From: Stygiobacter sp.
GTDB lineage: Bacteria; Pseudomonadota; Alphaproteobacteria; Rhodospirillales; Magnetospirillaceae
NCBI GenBank assembly: GCA_006218045.1
Contig: VBWB01000022.1
Coordinates: forward strand, 1-64,000
Direction of reading: 5' to 3'
DNA length: 64,000 bases
Position numbers and translations under genes: made by a program. The notes beneath the pieces were generated by a model. It saw only the letters and a program-made list of their open reading frames with translations. It did no database searches and had not been told where the DNA came from. Below, in pieces: positions 16,822 through 25,653 of this stretch; position 1 is the stretch's first letter; each line of letters begins with the position of its first letter.

Positions 16822-17556
16822 TCATGGGGCGGCGGCCAGCCGCTCCATCTCGGCCCGGAAACCGGCCAGATCGCGTTGATAGCCGCCATCGCCCCGACCG
16901 GCCCAATCGGCCAGAACCGGAATCTGGGCCCTCGCGATGGCGGCTTTGTCCACGTCCTTCAACCGCCGCAACAAGGTGGAGAAACCCACATAGACGTCCC
17001 CGCCCATGGCTTTGGCGGCCAGCGCCGTCAGGCTTTGCCCCAGACCGGCGGCCATGGGCAGCAGCCGCTCGGCATAGGCGCGCAACAAAGCCGATTGCTC
17101 CTCTAGTGCCCGGCGCTCGTCCATATAATCGTGACGATCCAGGATTTTGCCGTTTTCATACACTGCCGGCGCCCGCTCCGAGACGTCGCAGGCCCAGCCG
17201 GGGCGCGGGCGCAGCAGATCGGCCTGATCGGCCTCGGCCCGCCAGCCGAAGAACGGCATGGCCCGGCAGCGCAGCGGCTTGTCGTCATGGATGGAGCACA
17301 GGCCGTCGTCGTTCAGGGCCGGGCAGGCCGCGTCGCGCGGCAGATAGGCCACCGGCATGACCCGCACCGCCACCTTCTTGTCCAGCATCACCCCCAGCCG
17401 GGCGGCGATGTCGAAGGATTTGCTGTTCGCCCGCACCGGGGTGAAGGCCACCGCCAGCGGAAATCGCCCGGCCTGGGCCAGGGCTTCCGCCACCGTCAAG
17501 GGCAGGATACCGTGACAACATTTGCCGCAGGCGGTACAGGCGAAGTGAGCTGCCAT
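16822..17556 (-). CDS. YkgJ-family cysteine-cluster protein
   Basis: A 244-residue protein. The N-terminal CTACGKCCHG and later CPALNDDGLCSIHDDKPLRCRAMPF form the YkgJ (CxxCxxCC) cysteine cluster thought to bind zinc or an iron-sulfur centre. The C-terminal half is helical with no motif I know. The start at 17556 is one base after the stop of the SEC-C protein gene (TGATATG), so the two are co-translated; the longer frame upstream runs through that gene out of phase and is a shadow. The molecular role of this family is unknown. Confidence 0.85.
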   Translation of the reverse strand: MAAHFACTACGKCCHGILPLTVAEALAQAGRFPLAVAFTPVRANSKSFDIAARLGVMLDKKVAVRVMPVAYLPRDAACPALNDDGLCSIHDDKPLRCRAMPFFGWRAEADQADLLRPRPGWACDVSERAPAVYENGKILDRHDYMDERRALEEQSALLRAYAERLLPMAAGLGQSLTALAAKAMGGDVYVGFSTLLRRLKDVDKAAIARAQIPVLADWAGRGDGGYQRDLAGFRAEMERLAAAP

Positions 17557-17557
17557 A

Positions 17558-18031
17558 TCAGGCGCCGCAGCACTTCTTGTACTTGTTGCCCGACCCGCAG
17601 GGGCAGGGATCGTTGCGCCCGACCTTTTCCACCTGCCGGGGCGCCGTCTTGGGATTGACCTGACCGTCCACATAAAGCCATTTGCCGTCGTCGCGGCGAA
17701 ACAGCCCCAACTCATGATGGGCATGCGGCTGATTGTTGATACGGAAATAGGCGACGTATTCGATTTCCGCCACATCGCCTTGGTCGTTGACCCGGCGCAC
17801 CTCGACGAATTGGGCCTTGGCCTCTTTGGCCGAGGCCTCCACCTCGGCGCGCTCGAAATCCTCCATCTTTTCCGGCGCCAAGGTGGCGGCCAGGAAATCC
17901 ATGTCGCCGAGGCAAAAGGCCACGTAGCGGGCGCGCAGCAGCGCCTCGGCCGTGGATGCGGGCGTGCCGGCAATGATGGGGGCGCAGCATTGATCGAAAT
18001 CCAGGCCGGAGCCGCAGTCGCACTTGCTCAT
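17558..18031 (-). CDS. SEC-C motif protein, YchJ/UPF0225 family
   Basis: A 157-residue protein with two zinc-binding SEC-C motifs: [13 protein letters not shown] at the N-terminus and [13 protein letters not shown] at the C-terminus. An NTF2-like YchJ middle domain lies between them ([21 protein letters not shown]). The length and arrangement are typical of YchJ. SEC-C motifs bind zinc and, in SecA, contact SecB and ribosomes; the role of YchJ itself is unclear. The start at 18031 places the first cysteine motif at residue 4. It is directly followed by a second metal-cysteine protein gene. Confidence 0.88.
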   Translation of the reverse strand: MSKCDCGSGLDFDQCCAPIIAGTPASTAEALLRARYVAFCLGDMDFLAATLAPEKMEDFERAEVEASAKEAKAQFVEVRRVNDQGDVAEIEYVAYFRINNQPHAHHELGLFRRDDGKWLYVDGQVNPKTAPRQVEKVGRNDPCPCGSGNKYKKCCGA

Positions 18032-18156
18032 GATGAAGTCCTTACGAAACAGCGACGACACCATAACGGCGCCGGCGGAAACGGGCAATTGATTGACGGC
18101 GGCGGCGGGCGGGCTTAGGTTTCCGCTCTTCACTTTATCAGTTGGGACCGAAAACC

Positions 18157-19743
18157 ATGTCCGATCTTGCCGCTCTCGCCCGTACCTCCTCGGCCTGGCC
18201 CTTTCAAGAGGCCAAGACCCTGCTGGACGAGCGGTTGAAAGGCAAATGCCCGGACAAGGGCTATGTCCTGTTCGAGACCGGCTACGGCCCCTCGGGCCTG
18301 CCCCATATCGGCACCTTCGGCGAGGTGGTGCGCACCACCATGGTCCGGAACGCCTTCAAGATACTGGCGCCGCACATCCCCACCCGCCTGTTCGCCTTTT
18401 CCGACGACATGGACGGCCTGCGCAAGGTGCCCGACAACATCCCCAACAAGGACATCGTCGCCCCCCATCTGGGCAAGCCCTTGACCCGCATTCCCGACCC
18501 GTTCGGCACCCATGCAAGCTTCGGCCATCACAACAACGCCAGGCTGCGGGCGTTTTTGGACAGCTTCGGCTTCGAATACGAGTTCCAGTCGGCGACCGAA
18601 TGGTATGAGACCGGCAAGTTCGACGCCGCCAAGCTGCGCATCCTGGAATGCTATGATCAGGTCATCAACGTCATCCTGCCGACGCTCGGCGAGGAACGGC
18701 GTCAGACCTATTCCCCCTTCCTGCCGGTGTGCCCGGAGACCGGCGTGGTGTTGCAGGTGCCGGTGGTCGAACGTAACGTCGCCGCCGGCACCATCGTCTA
18801 CCGCCGCGACGACGGCAGGCTGGTGGAAACCCTGGTGACCGGCGCCCATTGCAAGATGCAGTGGAAGGCCGATTGGGCCATGCGCTGGTACGCTTTGGGC
18901 GTCGATTATGAAATGAGCGGCAAGGATCTGATCCCGTCGGTGGAATTGTCGGGCCGCATCTGCCGCAATATCGGCGGCACGCCGCCCTTGAACCTGACCT
19001 ATGAATTGTTCCTCGACGACCAGGGCCAGAAGATCAGCAAGTCCAAGGGCAACGGTCTGGCGGTGGAAGACTGGCTGAAATACGCGCCGCCCGAATCGCT
19101 GGCGCTGTTCATGTACCAAAAGCCCAAGGCGGCCAAGCGGCTGTATTTCGACGTGATCCCGCGTTCGGTCGACGATTATCTGACCTTCTTGAGCAAGTTC
19201 GACACCGACGAGACGCAAAAGCGCCTGGACAGCCCGGTCTGGCACATCCACAACGGCCAGCCGCCGCGTGAGGATTCGCACCTGACCTTCAGCATCCTGC
19301 TGAATTTGGCCAGCGTCTGTAATTCGGAAGACAAGGCCGTGCTGTGGGGCTTCATCCAGCGTTACGCCCCCGGCGCCAGCCCCGAGACCGCCCCCATCCT
19401 CGACAAGCTGGTCGACGGTGCCGTCGCCTATTACCGCGACTTCGTCAAGCCGGCCAAGAAGTACCGCGCCGCCACCAGCGACGAGGCCCAGGCCTTCGCC
19501 GACCTGGAAGCGGCCTTGCGCGCCCTGCCCGCCGAGGCCAGCGCCGAGGACATCCAATCGGCGGTCTACGATATCGGCAAGCGCGACTGCTTCGGTGAGT
19601 TGAAGGCGTGGTTCAAGGCCTGTTACGAGGTGCTGCTGGGCCAGGACCAGGGACCGCGCATGGGCAGCTTCATCAAGCTTTACGGCATCGACAACACCAT
19701 CACCTTGCTGGGCAAGGCGGCGAAGGGCGAAAGCCTGGCCTGA
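18157..19743 (+). CDS. lysK: Lysyl-tRNA synthetase, class I
   Basis: A 528-residue class I (archaeal-type) lysyl-tRNA synthetase. It charges tRNA-Lys with lysine using ATP. The signature sequences are HIGTFGE (HIGH-like, about residue 45) and KISKSKGNG (KMSKS, about residue 300). The C-terminal anticodon-binding part is helical. The start at 18157 follows GGGACC; an in-frame start five codons earlier is less likely. Class I enzymes replace the usual class II LysS in most alphaproteobacteria, which supports the taxonomic assignment. It stands alone and faces a convergent GGDEF-EAL gene across a palindromic repeat cluster. Confidence 0.95.
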   Translation: MSDLAALARTSSAWPFQEAKTLLDERLKGKCPDKGYVLFETGYGPSGLPHIGTFGEVVRTTMVRNAFKILAPHIPTRLFAFSDDMDGLRKVPDNIPNKDIVAPHLGKPLTRIPDPFGTHASFGHHNNARLRAFLDSFGFEYEFQSATEWYETGKFDAAKLRILECYDQVINVILPTLGEERRQTYSPFLPVCPETGVVLQVPVVERNVAAGTIVYRRDDGRLVETLVTGAHCKMQWKADWAMRWYALGVDYEMSGKDLIPSVELSGRICRNIGGTPPLNLTYELFLDDQGQKISKSKGNGLAVEDWLKYAPPESLALFMYQKPKAAKRLYFDVIPRSVDDYLTFLSKFDTDETQKRLDSPVWHIHNGQPPREDSHLTFSILLNLASVCNSEDKAVLWGFIQRYAPGASPETAPILDKLVDGAVAYYRDFVKPAKKYRAATSDEAQAFADLEAALRALPAEASAEDIQSAVYDIGKRDCFGELKAWFKACYEVLLGQDQGPRMGSFIKLYGIDNTITLLGKAAKGESLA

Positions 19744-19755
19744 CGGCTCGTCGTC

Positions 19756-19921
19756 GGGAAAAAGTCCTTCGCTTCGCTGTGTACTTTTTCCCGTTGATTG
19801 AAGCGGAGAAAAATAGGCTTGGGGCGGCGCCTTGCGCGCGCGGAAAGCTCGCTTGAGCACGGGTTTTCCCTATCCAAAAATCGGGGAAAAGTACACTGAG
19901 CGAAGCGAAGGACTTTTTCAC
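19756..19921. repeat. Palindromic interspersed repeat cluster (two A units, one B unit)
   Basis: Unit A (GAAAAAGTCCTTCGCTTCGC, then about 17 more bases ending in a C-run) occurs at 19756-19792 and, inverted, at 19883-19921. Unit B (GATTGAAGCGGAGAAAAATA and on to 19828) follows the first A. The same A and B units recur in inverted order at 47711-47785. Unit A folds by itself (GGGAAAAAGT with ACTTTTTCCC), and the two A copies pair with each other. Both loci lie between convergent genes, so a REP-like transcription terminator or mRNA-end element is likely. Confidence 0.75.
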
Positions 19922-19929
19922 GGGTAACG

Positions 19930-22452
19930 CTATAGCGGCCAGGGGCTTTTTTCCTGGACGAAACGGGCGAATTGGTCGGACGGCAACGCCTTGGCGAAAT
20001 AGAATCCCTGCGCCTCGTCGACGCCGTGGGCCTTCAGGAAATCCAGCTGTTCGATGGTTTCCACGCCCTCGACATTGACGCGGGTGCCCAAGGAATGGCC
20101 CAGGGTGACGATGGCGTTGACCACCGCCGCATTGTCCGGGTGCAGGCCGATATCGACGACAAAGGATCGGTCGATCTTCAGCTTGTCCACCGGGAAGCGC
20201 TTCAGGTAATTGAGCGACGAATAGCCGGTGCCGAAATCGTCGATGGAAATCAAAATCCCCATGTCGCGCAATTGTTTGAGCACGTCCACCGTCGCCTCGA
20301 CATTCTGCATGGCGATGCCCTCGGTGATTTCCAACTGCAACTGATCGGGCGGAAAGCCGGTCTGGTCCAGGATGTCGGCGATCATGGCCAACAGCGCGGT
20401 GTGGTTCTTGAACTGCACCGGCGACAGATTGACGGCGATTTTCAACGGCGGCAACCCGGCCCGCGCCCAGTCACGCCCTTGCAGGCACGAGCGATGCAGG
20501 ATCCAGCGCCCCAGGGGCACGATCAAATCGGTACGCTCGGCGATGGGGATGAACTCCACCGGGCTGACCCAGCCGCGCGTCGGATGCTTCCAGCGGATCA
20601 ACGCCTCGCAGCCGACCACCTCGCCGGTCTTCATCTCGATCAGCGGCTGATAGTGCATTTCCAGTTGGTCGGTGCCCAGGGCGATGCGCAGATCGTGTTC
20701 CACCACCTTGCGCGCCTGGATTTCCGCGTCCATCTCGGCGACGTAGAAATGATAATTGTTCCGCCCCTCGGCCTTGGAGCGGAACATGGCCAGATCGGCG
20801 TTTTTCAGCAAGAACTCGGTATCGACGGCATCGTCGGGGAAGATGGTGATGCCGATGGAGGTCGAAGTGTTGACCTCGTGCTCATCCAGCCCGAACGGCT
20901 CGCCGATGGAGGCGATGATGCTTTCCGCCACGTTGCTGGCGCCCTCGGGATCGTCCAGGTTGGTGAGCACCACGGCGAACTCGTCGCCGCCCAGCCGCGC
21001 CACCGTGTCGGATTCGCGCACGCAGCGCAACAGCCGCTTGGCCACCGCCTTCAACAGCAGGTCGCCCAGGTGATGGCCCAAGGTGTCGTTGATGTCCTTG
21101 AACTTGTCCAGGTCCAGGAACATCAGCGCCACCTTGTGGCCGATGCGCTTGGCTTGGGCCAGGGCGGTGCGCAGGCGTTCCTGGAACAGCACCCGGTTGG
21201 GCAGGCCGGTCAACGCATCGTGGTGGGCCAGATGATGAATGCGCGCCGCCGCCAGCTTGCGCTCGGTGACGTCGCGCCCGACCATGACCAGACCGCGGCG
21301 GGCACCGTCTTCCTCGTAAAGCGGAATCTTGATGACGTCGAACACCTTGGCGCCGCCATCGGGGGTGGGGAGTTCCTTTTCATAGGCGACCGGCTTCTTT
21401 TCCAGCCAGGCCCGCTCATCCGACAGCGCCCCGGTCAGCATGAACTCGCCGAAACCGCGCGACATATGGGCCAGATCGGCCGAGGTGCGCCCGTGATAAT
21501 CCACGTGATCGAGGCCGGCGATATCCAGATAGAACTTGTTGGCCACCAGCCACTTGCCCTTGCCGTCCTTGAAGCAGACCAGATCGGGCATGGCGTTGAT
21601 CAGGGTGGACAGCCATTCCTTCTGCTTGCGCAGTTCCTCTTCCGCCGCCTTGCGCTCGGTGATGTCGTGGGCAATGGCGACAAACAGGCGCTGGCCGCCC
21701 AGTTCCATGGCGTTCAACGACAATTCCAGCGGAAAGCTGGCGCCGATCCTGCGCCGCCCGACCACTTCGGCCCGGATATCCAGGAACCGCTCGGCCTCCA
21801 CCTGACCACTTCCGGTCAACAGCCCGGGGATCAGCAACCCCACCGACTTGCCGACGATCTCATAGGGGTCATAGCCGAAAATGCGGATGGCCGCCGGGTT
21901 GTAAGTGCCGATAGCGCCGTCCTCGCCAAAGGTGACGATGGCGTCGGCGGTGTTGTCGACGATAGCGCGGTTATGCAACTCCGACAGGCGGTAGTTTTCG
22001 GCCAAGGCCTGCATGGTGCGGGCCTGCTGGCGCAGCAACGCCTCGCGGTGGCTCATGGTGGTGACGTCGAAGACCTGGATCAGACAATCGCGCTGGCTTT
22101 CGGCCGCCATCACCGGTTTGACGGCGACGATCTGCTGCATGGACTCGGGCTTACCCGGTGTCCGGCCTTCATGATTGAGCGGAAACAGGCGTTTGTTGAT
22201 GGACGACGACAAGATGGCCGACAGGCCGCTGTGCAACGCCTCGTCCACGGCACCGATCACCCGGGCGCCTTCCAGATGCGGATACATATCCTGCAAACGG
22301 TTGCCCAGGGCGGATTCGGCGGCGATGCCCGACGCCTTGCTCATCCAGGCGTTCCACAATTTCACCAACCCGTCCTGACCGATCAGGATGATGCCGATCT
22401 CACCGGCATCGGTCAAAGTCCGCACGATATGGTCGGGAACGATACCGGTCAT
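19930..22452 (-). CDS. PAS-GGDEF-EAL cyclic di-GMP signalling protein
   Basis: An 840-residue cytoplasmic protein. Three PAS-like regions fill about residues 10-400. A GGDEF domain with intact RLGGDEF follows (about 410-570), then an EAL domain (about 580-835). The EAL domain keeps CEALIRWKHP, EITEG, DDFGTGYSS, KIDRSF and EGVET, so phosphodiesterase activity is expected; the cyclase site is also intact. It would make or break c-di-GMP in response to PAS input. It follows a CheC-like gene by 9 bp and a response regulator gene, all one operon, which ties it to chemotaxis or motility control. Confidence 0.93.
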   Translation of the reverse strand: MTGIVPDHIVRTLTDAGEIGIILIGQDGLVKLWNAWMSKASGIAAESALGNRLQDMYPHLEGARVIGAVDEALHSGLSAILSSSINKRLFPLNHEGRTPGKPESMQQIVAVKPVMAAESQRDCLIQVFDVTTMSHREALLRQQARTMQALAENYRLSELHNRAIVDNTADAIVTFGEDGAIGTYNPAAIRIFGYDPYEIVGKSVGLLIPGLLTGSGQVEAERFLDIRAEVVGRRRIGASFPLELSLNAMELGGQRLFVAIAHDITERKAAEEELRKQKEWLSTLINAMPDLVCFKDGKGKWLVANKFYLDIAGLDHVDYHGRTSADLAHMSRGFGEFMLTGALSDERAWLEKKPVAYEKELPTPDGGAKVFDVIKIPLYEEDGARRGLVMVGRDVTERKLAAARIHHLAHHDALTGLPNRVLFQERLRTALAQAKRIGHKVALMFLDLDKFKDINDTLGHHLGDLLLKAVAKRLLRCVRESDTVARLGGDEFAVVLTNLDDPEGASNVAESIIASIGEPFGLDEHEVNTSTSIGITIFPDDAVDTEFLLKNADLAMFRSKAEGRNNYHFYVAEMDAEIQARKVVEHDLRIALGTDQLEMHYQPLIEMKTGEVVGCEALIRWKHPTRGWVSPVEFIPIAERTDLIVPLGRWILHRSCLQGRDWARAGLPPLKIAVNLSPVQFKNHTALLAMIADILDQTGFPPDQLQLEITEGIAMQNVEATVDVLKQLRDMGILISIDDFGTGYSSLNYLKRFPVDKLKIDRSFVVDIGLHPDNAAVVNAIVTLGHSLGTRVNVEGVETIEQLDFLKAHGVDEAQGFYFAKALPSDQFARFVQEKSPWPL

Positions 22453-22461
22453 GGGCTGATC

Positions 22462-23094
22462 TTATTCCCCGATCTGGGCCATGACATAGGCATGCACGGC
22501 ATCGACGAAATGATGCGCCGAAGTGATGTCCATGACAAAGGCCAGATAGCCGTGCACATCCTTGGCCCTGACCGCGAAATCCACATGCAGGAACATCACC
22601 ATCTCGGACTCATCGGTGCCGGAGCGCTCGCCATTGTCGAGAATGCGCCCGCCGCGACCGCGAATATAGCACGGCAGCGAGCTTTCCACCCCCATGCCCA
22701 GCTGATTGGCCAAAGATCCCAGGCAGGCATTGAGGATGATGTTGCCCACCTCCATCAAGGCTTCCTGCTCAAGCTCGGTCAACTGGTCGACGGGGAGGTC
22801 GTCGCCCAGCATCTGGCGCACCAGATGCAGGCTGCGCCGTTCCGGGAAGATCAGCATGATGTCGCCGTTGAAGCGACCGTGGAAGGTTTGGCGCACCGCC
22901 ACCGATTCACCGCCGCCGGTTTCCTCGTCCAGACGGGCGGCGGCCTGACCGGGGGTGAGAAAATGCACCAGCGGCACCGACAGGCGCACTTCGTCATCGA
23001 CCAGTTGCGACAGGGCGCTGGCCGCCTGACCGATGGCGATATTGATGATTTCAGTGACCGCGTCGCGCTGAACCTCGTTAAGGAAATCGGTCAT
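22462..23094 (-). CDS. CheC-family chemotaxis phosphatase
   Basis: A 210-residue protein with two CheC active-site helices: DAVTEIINIAIGQAASAL near the N-terminus and EALMEVGNIILNACLGSLAN around residues 112-131. Each has the E-x2-N pair used to dephosphorylate CheY-P. Proteins of this family set adaptation in chemotaxis by removing phosphate from response regulators. Its ATG overlaps the upstream response regulator stop (ATGA), so the regulator and its likely phosphatase are translationally coupled. A GGDEF-EAL gene follows by 9 bp. Confidence 0.88.
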   Translation of the reverse strand: MTDFLNEVQRDAVTEIINIAIGQAASALSQLVDDEVRLSVPLVHFLTPGQAAARLDEETGGGESVAVRQTFHGRFNGDIMLIFPERRSLHLVRQMLGDDLPVDQLTELEQEALMEVGNIILNACLGSLANQLGMGVESSLPCYIRGRGGRILDNGERSGTDESEMVMFLHVDFAVRAKDVHGYLAFVMDITSAHHFVDAVHAYVMAQIGE

Positions 23095-23459
23095 TCTTCA
23101 TCCACGCCGAGAAATGCCATCAAGACGTCGCCGCGCACCGGCTTGGACATGAAGCCCACCCCCATTTCCTCGGCCTGGTCGCGCACGGGGTCCTGGATGT
23201 TGGCGGTCAACAGCGTGACCACCGCCTGCGGATAGACGCCCATCAGGCGTTTGGTCGCCTCAAGGCCGCCCATACCCGGCATGTTGACGTCCATGATGAC
23301 GAAATCCGGCAGCACGCGGGAATAGACTTCCAGCGCCTCTTCACCGGTGGCGGCTTCGACCACCTGCCAGCCGGGGCGATCGGTTTCGATCATTTTGCGC
23401 GTCATCATGCGCGCCACCCGGCTGTCATCGACCAGCAGAACCGTTTTCTTCACCGCCAC
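23091..23459 (-). CDS. CheY-like response regulator
   Basis: A 122-residue single receiver domain. LLVDDSR provides the acidic pair, FVIMDVNMPGM the phospho-acceptor Asp, LLTAN the Thr/Ser, and MSKPV the conserved Lys. I choose a GTG start at 23459 because TAAGGAG is 6 bases upstream and it puts the receiver fold at the N-terminus; the frame continues upstream to 23552 without a ribosome site. There is no output domain, so it should act on partners, with the coupled CheC-like phosphatase as the obvious one. Confidence 0.88.
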   Translation of the reverse strand: MAVKKTVLLVDDSRVARMMTRKMIETDRPGWQVVEAATGEEALEVYSRVLPDFVIMDVNMPGMGGLEATKRLMGVYPQAVVTLLTANIQDPVRDQAEEMGVGFMSKPVRGDVLMAFLGVDEE

Positions 23460-23569
23460 CGCCCGCTCCTTACCCGTCCCGAAAAAGTTCAAGGGAAATC
23501 TATGCTTGACGCATGGCCTTGCCGCAAGCCTAAAGTCCAGGAACGCCAACACCCGGGAAGGGCGAAAAC

Positions 23570-23986
23570 ATGCTCAGTCATCATGCCGGCCTAGTCTATG
23601 TCATGGTGCTGGTTTCCGCCGCCGATGGCGACATGACCGACGCCGAGTTGAAAACCATCGGCGAGATCGTCGAGTTTCTGCCCGTTTTCAGCGATTACGA
23701 TCCGGGTCTTTTGCTGAAAAGTACCGCCGCCTGTGCCGAATTGCTGGACGCCGACGACGGCATGAATCGGGCTTTGGATTTCATCAAGGCCTCCCTGCCG
23801 GTCAATTTGCGTGAAACCGCCTATGCCCTGGCCTGCGACGTCGCCGCGTCGGACGGCGAAGGTCATCCCGAGACCAGGCGACTGATGGAAATGCTGCGCC
23901 ATCGCCTGGATATCGATCGCCTGATCGCGGCCGCCATCGAAAGAGGCGCCATCGCCCGCTTCATCCGCCCGCTGGCGACGCATTGA
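23570..23986 (+). CDS. TerB-like protein
   Basis: A 138-residue soluble, all-helical protein resembling the TerB tellurite-resistance fold. Two acidic helix-loop segments, SAADGDMTDAELKTIGEI (about 17-34) and AASDGEGHPETRRLMEML (about 101-118), have the duplicated D-G-x-x-x-x-E pattern typical of TerB-like domains, which bind metal. It is divergent from the response regulator operon and has no obvious partner. Its role is unknown; tellurite resistance should not be assumed. Confidence 0.75.
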   Translation: MLSHHAGLVYVMVLVSAADGDMTDAELKTIGEIVEFLPVFSDYDPGLLLKSTAACAELLDADDGMNRALDFIKASLPVNLRETAYALACDVAASDGEGHPETRRLMEMLRHRLDIDRLIAAAIERGAIARFIRPLATH

Positions 23987-24046
23987 GGTGCTTGCAAAAG
24001 TCAGCGCCTGAAGCTAACTTCGCGCCCTTGCCACAGGCAAGACCGT

Positions 24047-24122
24047 GCCGGCGTAGCTCAGTTGGTAGAGCAGGGCTTTCGTAAAGCCAAGGTCGGGGGT
24101 TCGAGTCCCTCCGCCGGCACCA
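24047..24122 (+). tRNA. tRNA-Thr (anticodon CGT)
   Basis: A 76-base cloverleaf with acceptor stem GCCGGCG/CGCCGGC, D-arm GCTC-GAGC, anticodon loop TTCGTAA, T-loop TTCGAGT and encoded CCA. The anticodon CGT reads ACG. The outer anticodon-stem pair (27-43) is G-A rather than a normal pair. The 3' part of the gene, from the anticodon loop on, is the attachment site of an integrated element. Confidence 0.93.
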
Positions 24123-24123
24123 T
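24078..24123 (+). repeat. attL: 46-bp direct repeat inside tRNA-Thr
   Basis: TTCGTAAAGCC... to ...GGCACCAT is identical to 26293-26338. It covers the tRNA from the anticodon loop to one base past CCA, the usual crossover region for tyrosine integrases, and leaves the tRNA intact. Confidence 0.9.
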
Positions 24124-24248
24124 AAATCTCCAATAAAAACAAACAGCTAGCCAAGCGCATTGACAAGCGAAGGGCGCTGTTTTGCAATTCGCAGTGATTT
24201 CGCAGTTGGCTTGCAGCGCAAGCACAACTGCAAGCTGTGAGGCGCAAG

Positions 24249-24480
24249 ATGGCACGAGAGGCTAAGCAGGAATACCTGCTACCACGAGGACGGGGCGATC
24301 GCGCTCTATCGCCGCCCCAACAGCGCCATGTGGTATGCGCGCTGCAAATTGGACGACGGTGTTGCCCTGAACCCGTTCAGCACCGGCACCGACGATGAGC
24401 GGGAAGCCGTCAAGATCGCCAAGAAGCGCATGCTCTATGCCGAGGTGGACCGCGAACGCGGGATCGAGCCTGGTGGAAAG
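24249..24480 (+). pseudogene. Tyrosine integrase, N-terminal fragment, frameshifted
   Basis: A frame starting MAREAKQEYL shifts by one base near 24278. It continues as YHEDGAIALYRRPNSAMWYARC, then LNPFSTGTDDEREAVKIAKKRMLYAEV. This looks like the N-terminal arm and start of the core-binding domain of phage-type integrases. The catalytic domain is missing. The position beside the tRNA attachment site fits its origin. The family assignment is from memory of such sequences. Confidence 0.65.
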
Positions 24481-24667
24481 CAGGGACGGACAGGACGGGT
24501 TCTTAGGCGCCGCACATTCAGGGCAGGCTGGATAAACTTGTCGATCTCGTCGTCGATACCCAGCTCGCGGCAAGCGGCAAAGAACGCCTTGCCGGCACCG
24601 GTGGTAGTGGCGGCGGTCGTCTGCTAATTTCTTCACCGAGAGAAACGAGCGCGGATCGGCTTCGGAA

Positions 24668-25210
24668 ATGAAGGTCGAGATTTTTGGGCTTCTTGGAACA
24701 GGTGTGGCTCTGGGTGTAGCTCCGGGAATAGTTCTCGGCGGCCACTCTGGGGCAGAGCACTGGATGGGATTTCTTGGCACCTTCGGCGGCGCAGGCGTGA
24801 CTGTTGCAGGGGCTTATCTTCTCGATAAACACAGGCAGAGGATCAGAGCGCACCCATACGCCATGATTGTCCTGGACGCTCTTGGCTCAGTGCATACAGA
24901 TTTGCATTGGGCAAAAGGTTTCATCGATGACTTTGATGAAACCTTGAGGGACGATCAATTCGTGGCAGTGAGAGATGATCTTGATAAGCAGATTGAAACC
25001 CTGGACGCCTTGATTAGGCATGAGGCCCTCGCTGTTCCCGGTGTCATTGGACCTATAATTATGCTTCGCAAGAGATTGCGCACCCTTCGGTTCTACATGA
25101 GCGGAGGGTTGTCTAATAAGACGAATGGAAAGAATGCTCTGTATAAGCTTCTTGACGAGGCTAAAGAGGCATTCGACAAAAGCGAAAGAGCTTGCCTGCA
25201 TTACACCTGA
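24668..25210 (+). CDS. Membrane protein of unknown function in the tRNA-Thr element
   Basis: A 180-residue protein. Two glycine-rich hydrophobic segments (about 5-24 and 33-52) are followed by a cytoplasmic helical domain with charged heptad-like stretches (DDFDETLRDDQFVAVRDDLDKQIETLDALIRH). I do not recognise a family. Base composition is visibly less GC-rich than the neighbours, in keeping with acquisition on the element. The ribosome site is weak, so the start is uncertain. It is the only intact gene besides the toxin-antitoxin fusion. Confidence 0.6.
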   Translation: MKVEIFGLLGTGVALGVAPGIVLGGHSGAEHWMGFLGTFGGAGVTVAGAYLLDKHRQRIRAHPYAMIVLDALGSVHTDLHWAKGFIDDFDETLRDDQFVAVRDDLDKQIETLDALIRHEALAVPGVIGPIIMLRKRLRTLRFYMSGGLSNKTNGKNALYKLLDEAKEAFDKSERACLHYT

Positions 25211-25282
25211 TCCAAGCATGCCCATACCGGCATGGCCCGCGGCCCCTCCTCCAAACATCAACGCCAATGGCGATTAAAGCGG

Positions 25283-25490
25283 TCATCCCGCCCCCCCAGC
25301 ATCTGGTAGACGCGCAAGTATTCCGGCCATTCCTCGGGGGGGCCGTTCTGTCGGCTCGGCGGCGGGATATTCGCCCTTCCCCCACCAGAGATTGGAACCA
25401 AGCTGCTTGAACAGGTCGGCGATCCATTCCAGCTGGCACAGGCGGATGCCGTTGGCGGCGCCGCTCTCGCCGCCGATCAGGACCCAATTG
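25283..25490 (-). pseudogene. DUF5131 (phage Gp37/Gp68-like) fragment
   Basis: The translated fragment INWVLIGGESGAANG...LEWIADLFKQ matches the C-terminal part of DUF5131 proteins (typically W-V-x-x-GGESG). The N-terminal two-thirds are absent and the tail is scrambled after GKGEY. In the 443-bp stretch 25211-25653 I see only this fragment and the promoter of the next gene. Confidence 0.5.
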
Positions 25491-25599
25491 ATCACCCGAC
25501 CAGGCTCCCGCCTCCTGGCGCGGAGCTCAGGCTGTTCCGCAAGACCACCCTCTATGACCGGATGCTGTCGTTCATGATTTGAGGCGCGACGTTATATTT

Positions 25600-25646
25600 T
25601 GTACATACGGAAAACCTTGACGCCGCCACATTTCTGTACGTACAAT
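25600..25646 (+). promoter_or_regulatory. Promoter and operators of the BrnT-BrnA fusion
   Basis: TTGACG (25617-25622) and TACAAT (25641-25646), 18 bases apart, form a sigma-70-type promoter. The palindrome TGTACGTACA (25635-25644) overlaps the -10 box and a similar TGTACATACG lies at 25600-25609. These suit autorepression by the BrnA DNA-binding domain. The predicted start falls at or next to the ATG at 25654, implying a leaderless message; no ribosome site is visible. Confidence 0.65.
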
Positions 25647-25653
25647 AATCCGC

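Noticed and set aside
19972-23235. A 1087-codon plus-strand open frame
   Set aside because: Antisense to the GGDEF-EAL and CheC genes, which are supported by many motifs; no motif of its own.
24500-24626. Minus-strand fragment reading ELGIDDEIDKFIQPALN
   Set aside because: Looks protein-like but is short, broken at both ends and matches nothing I know, so I did not call a pseudogene.
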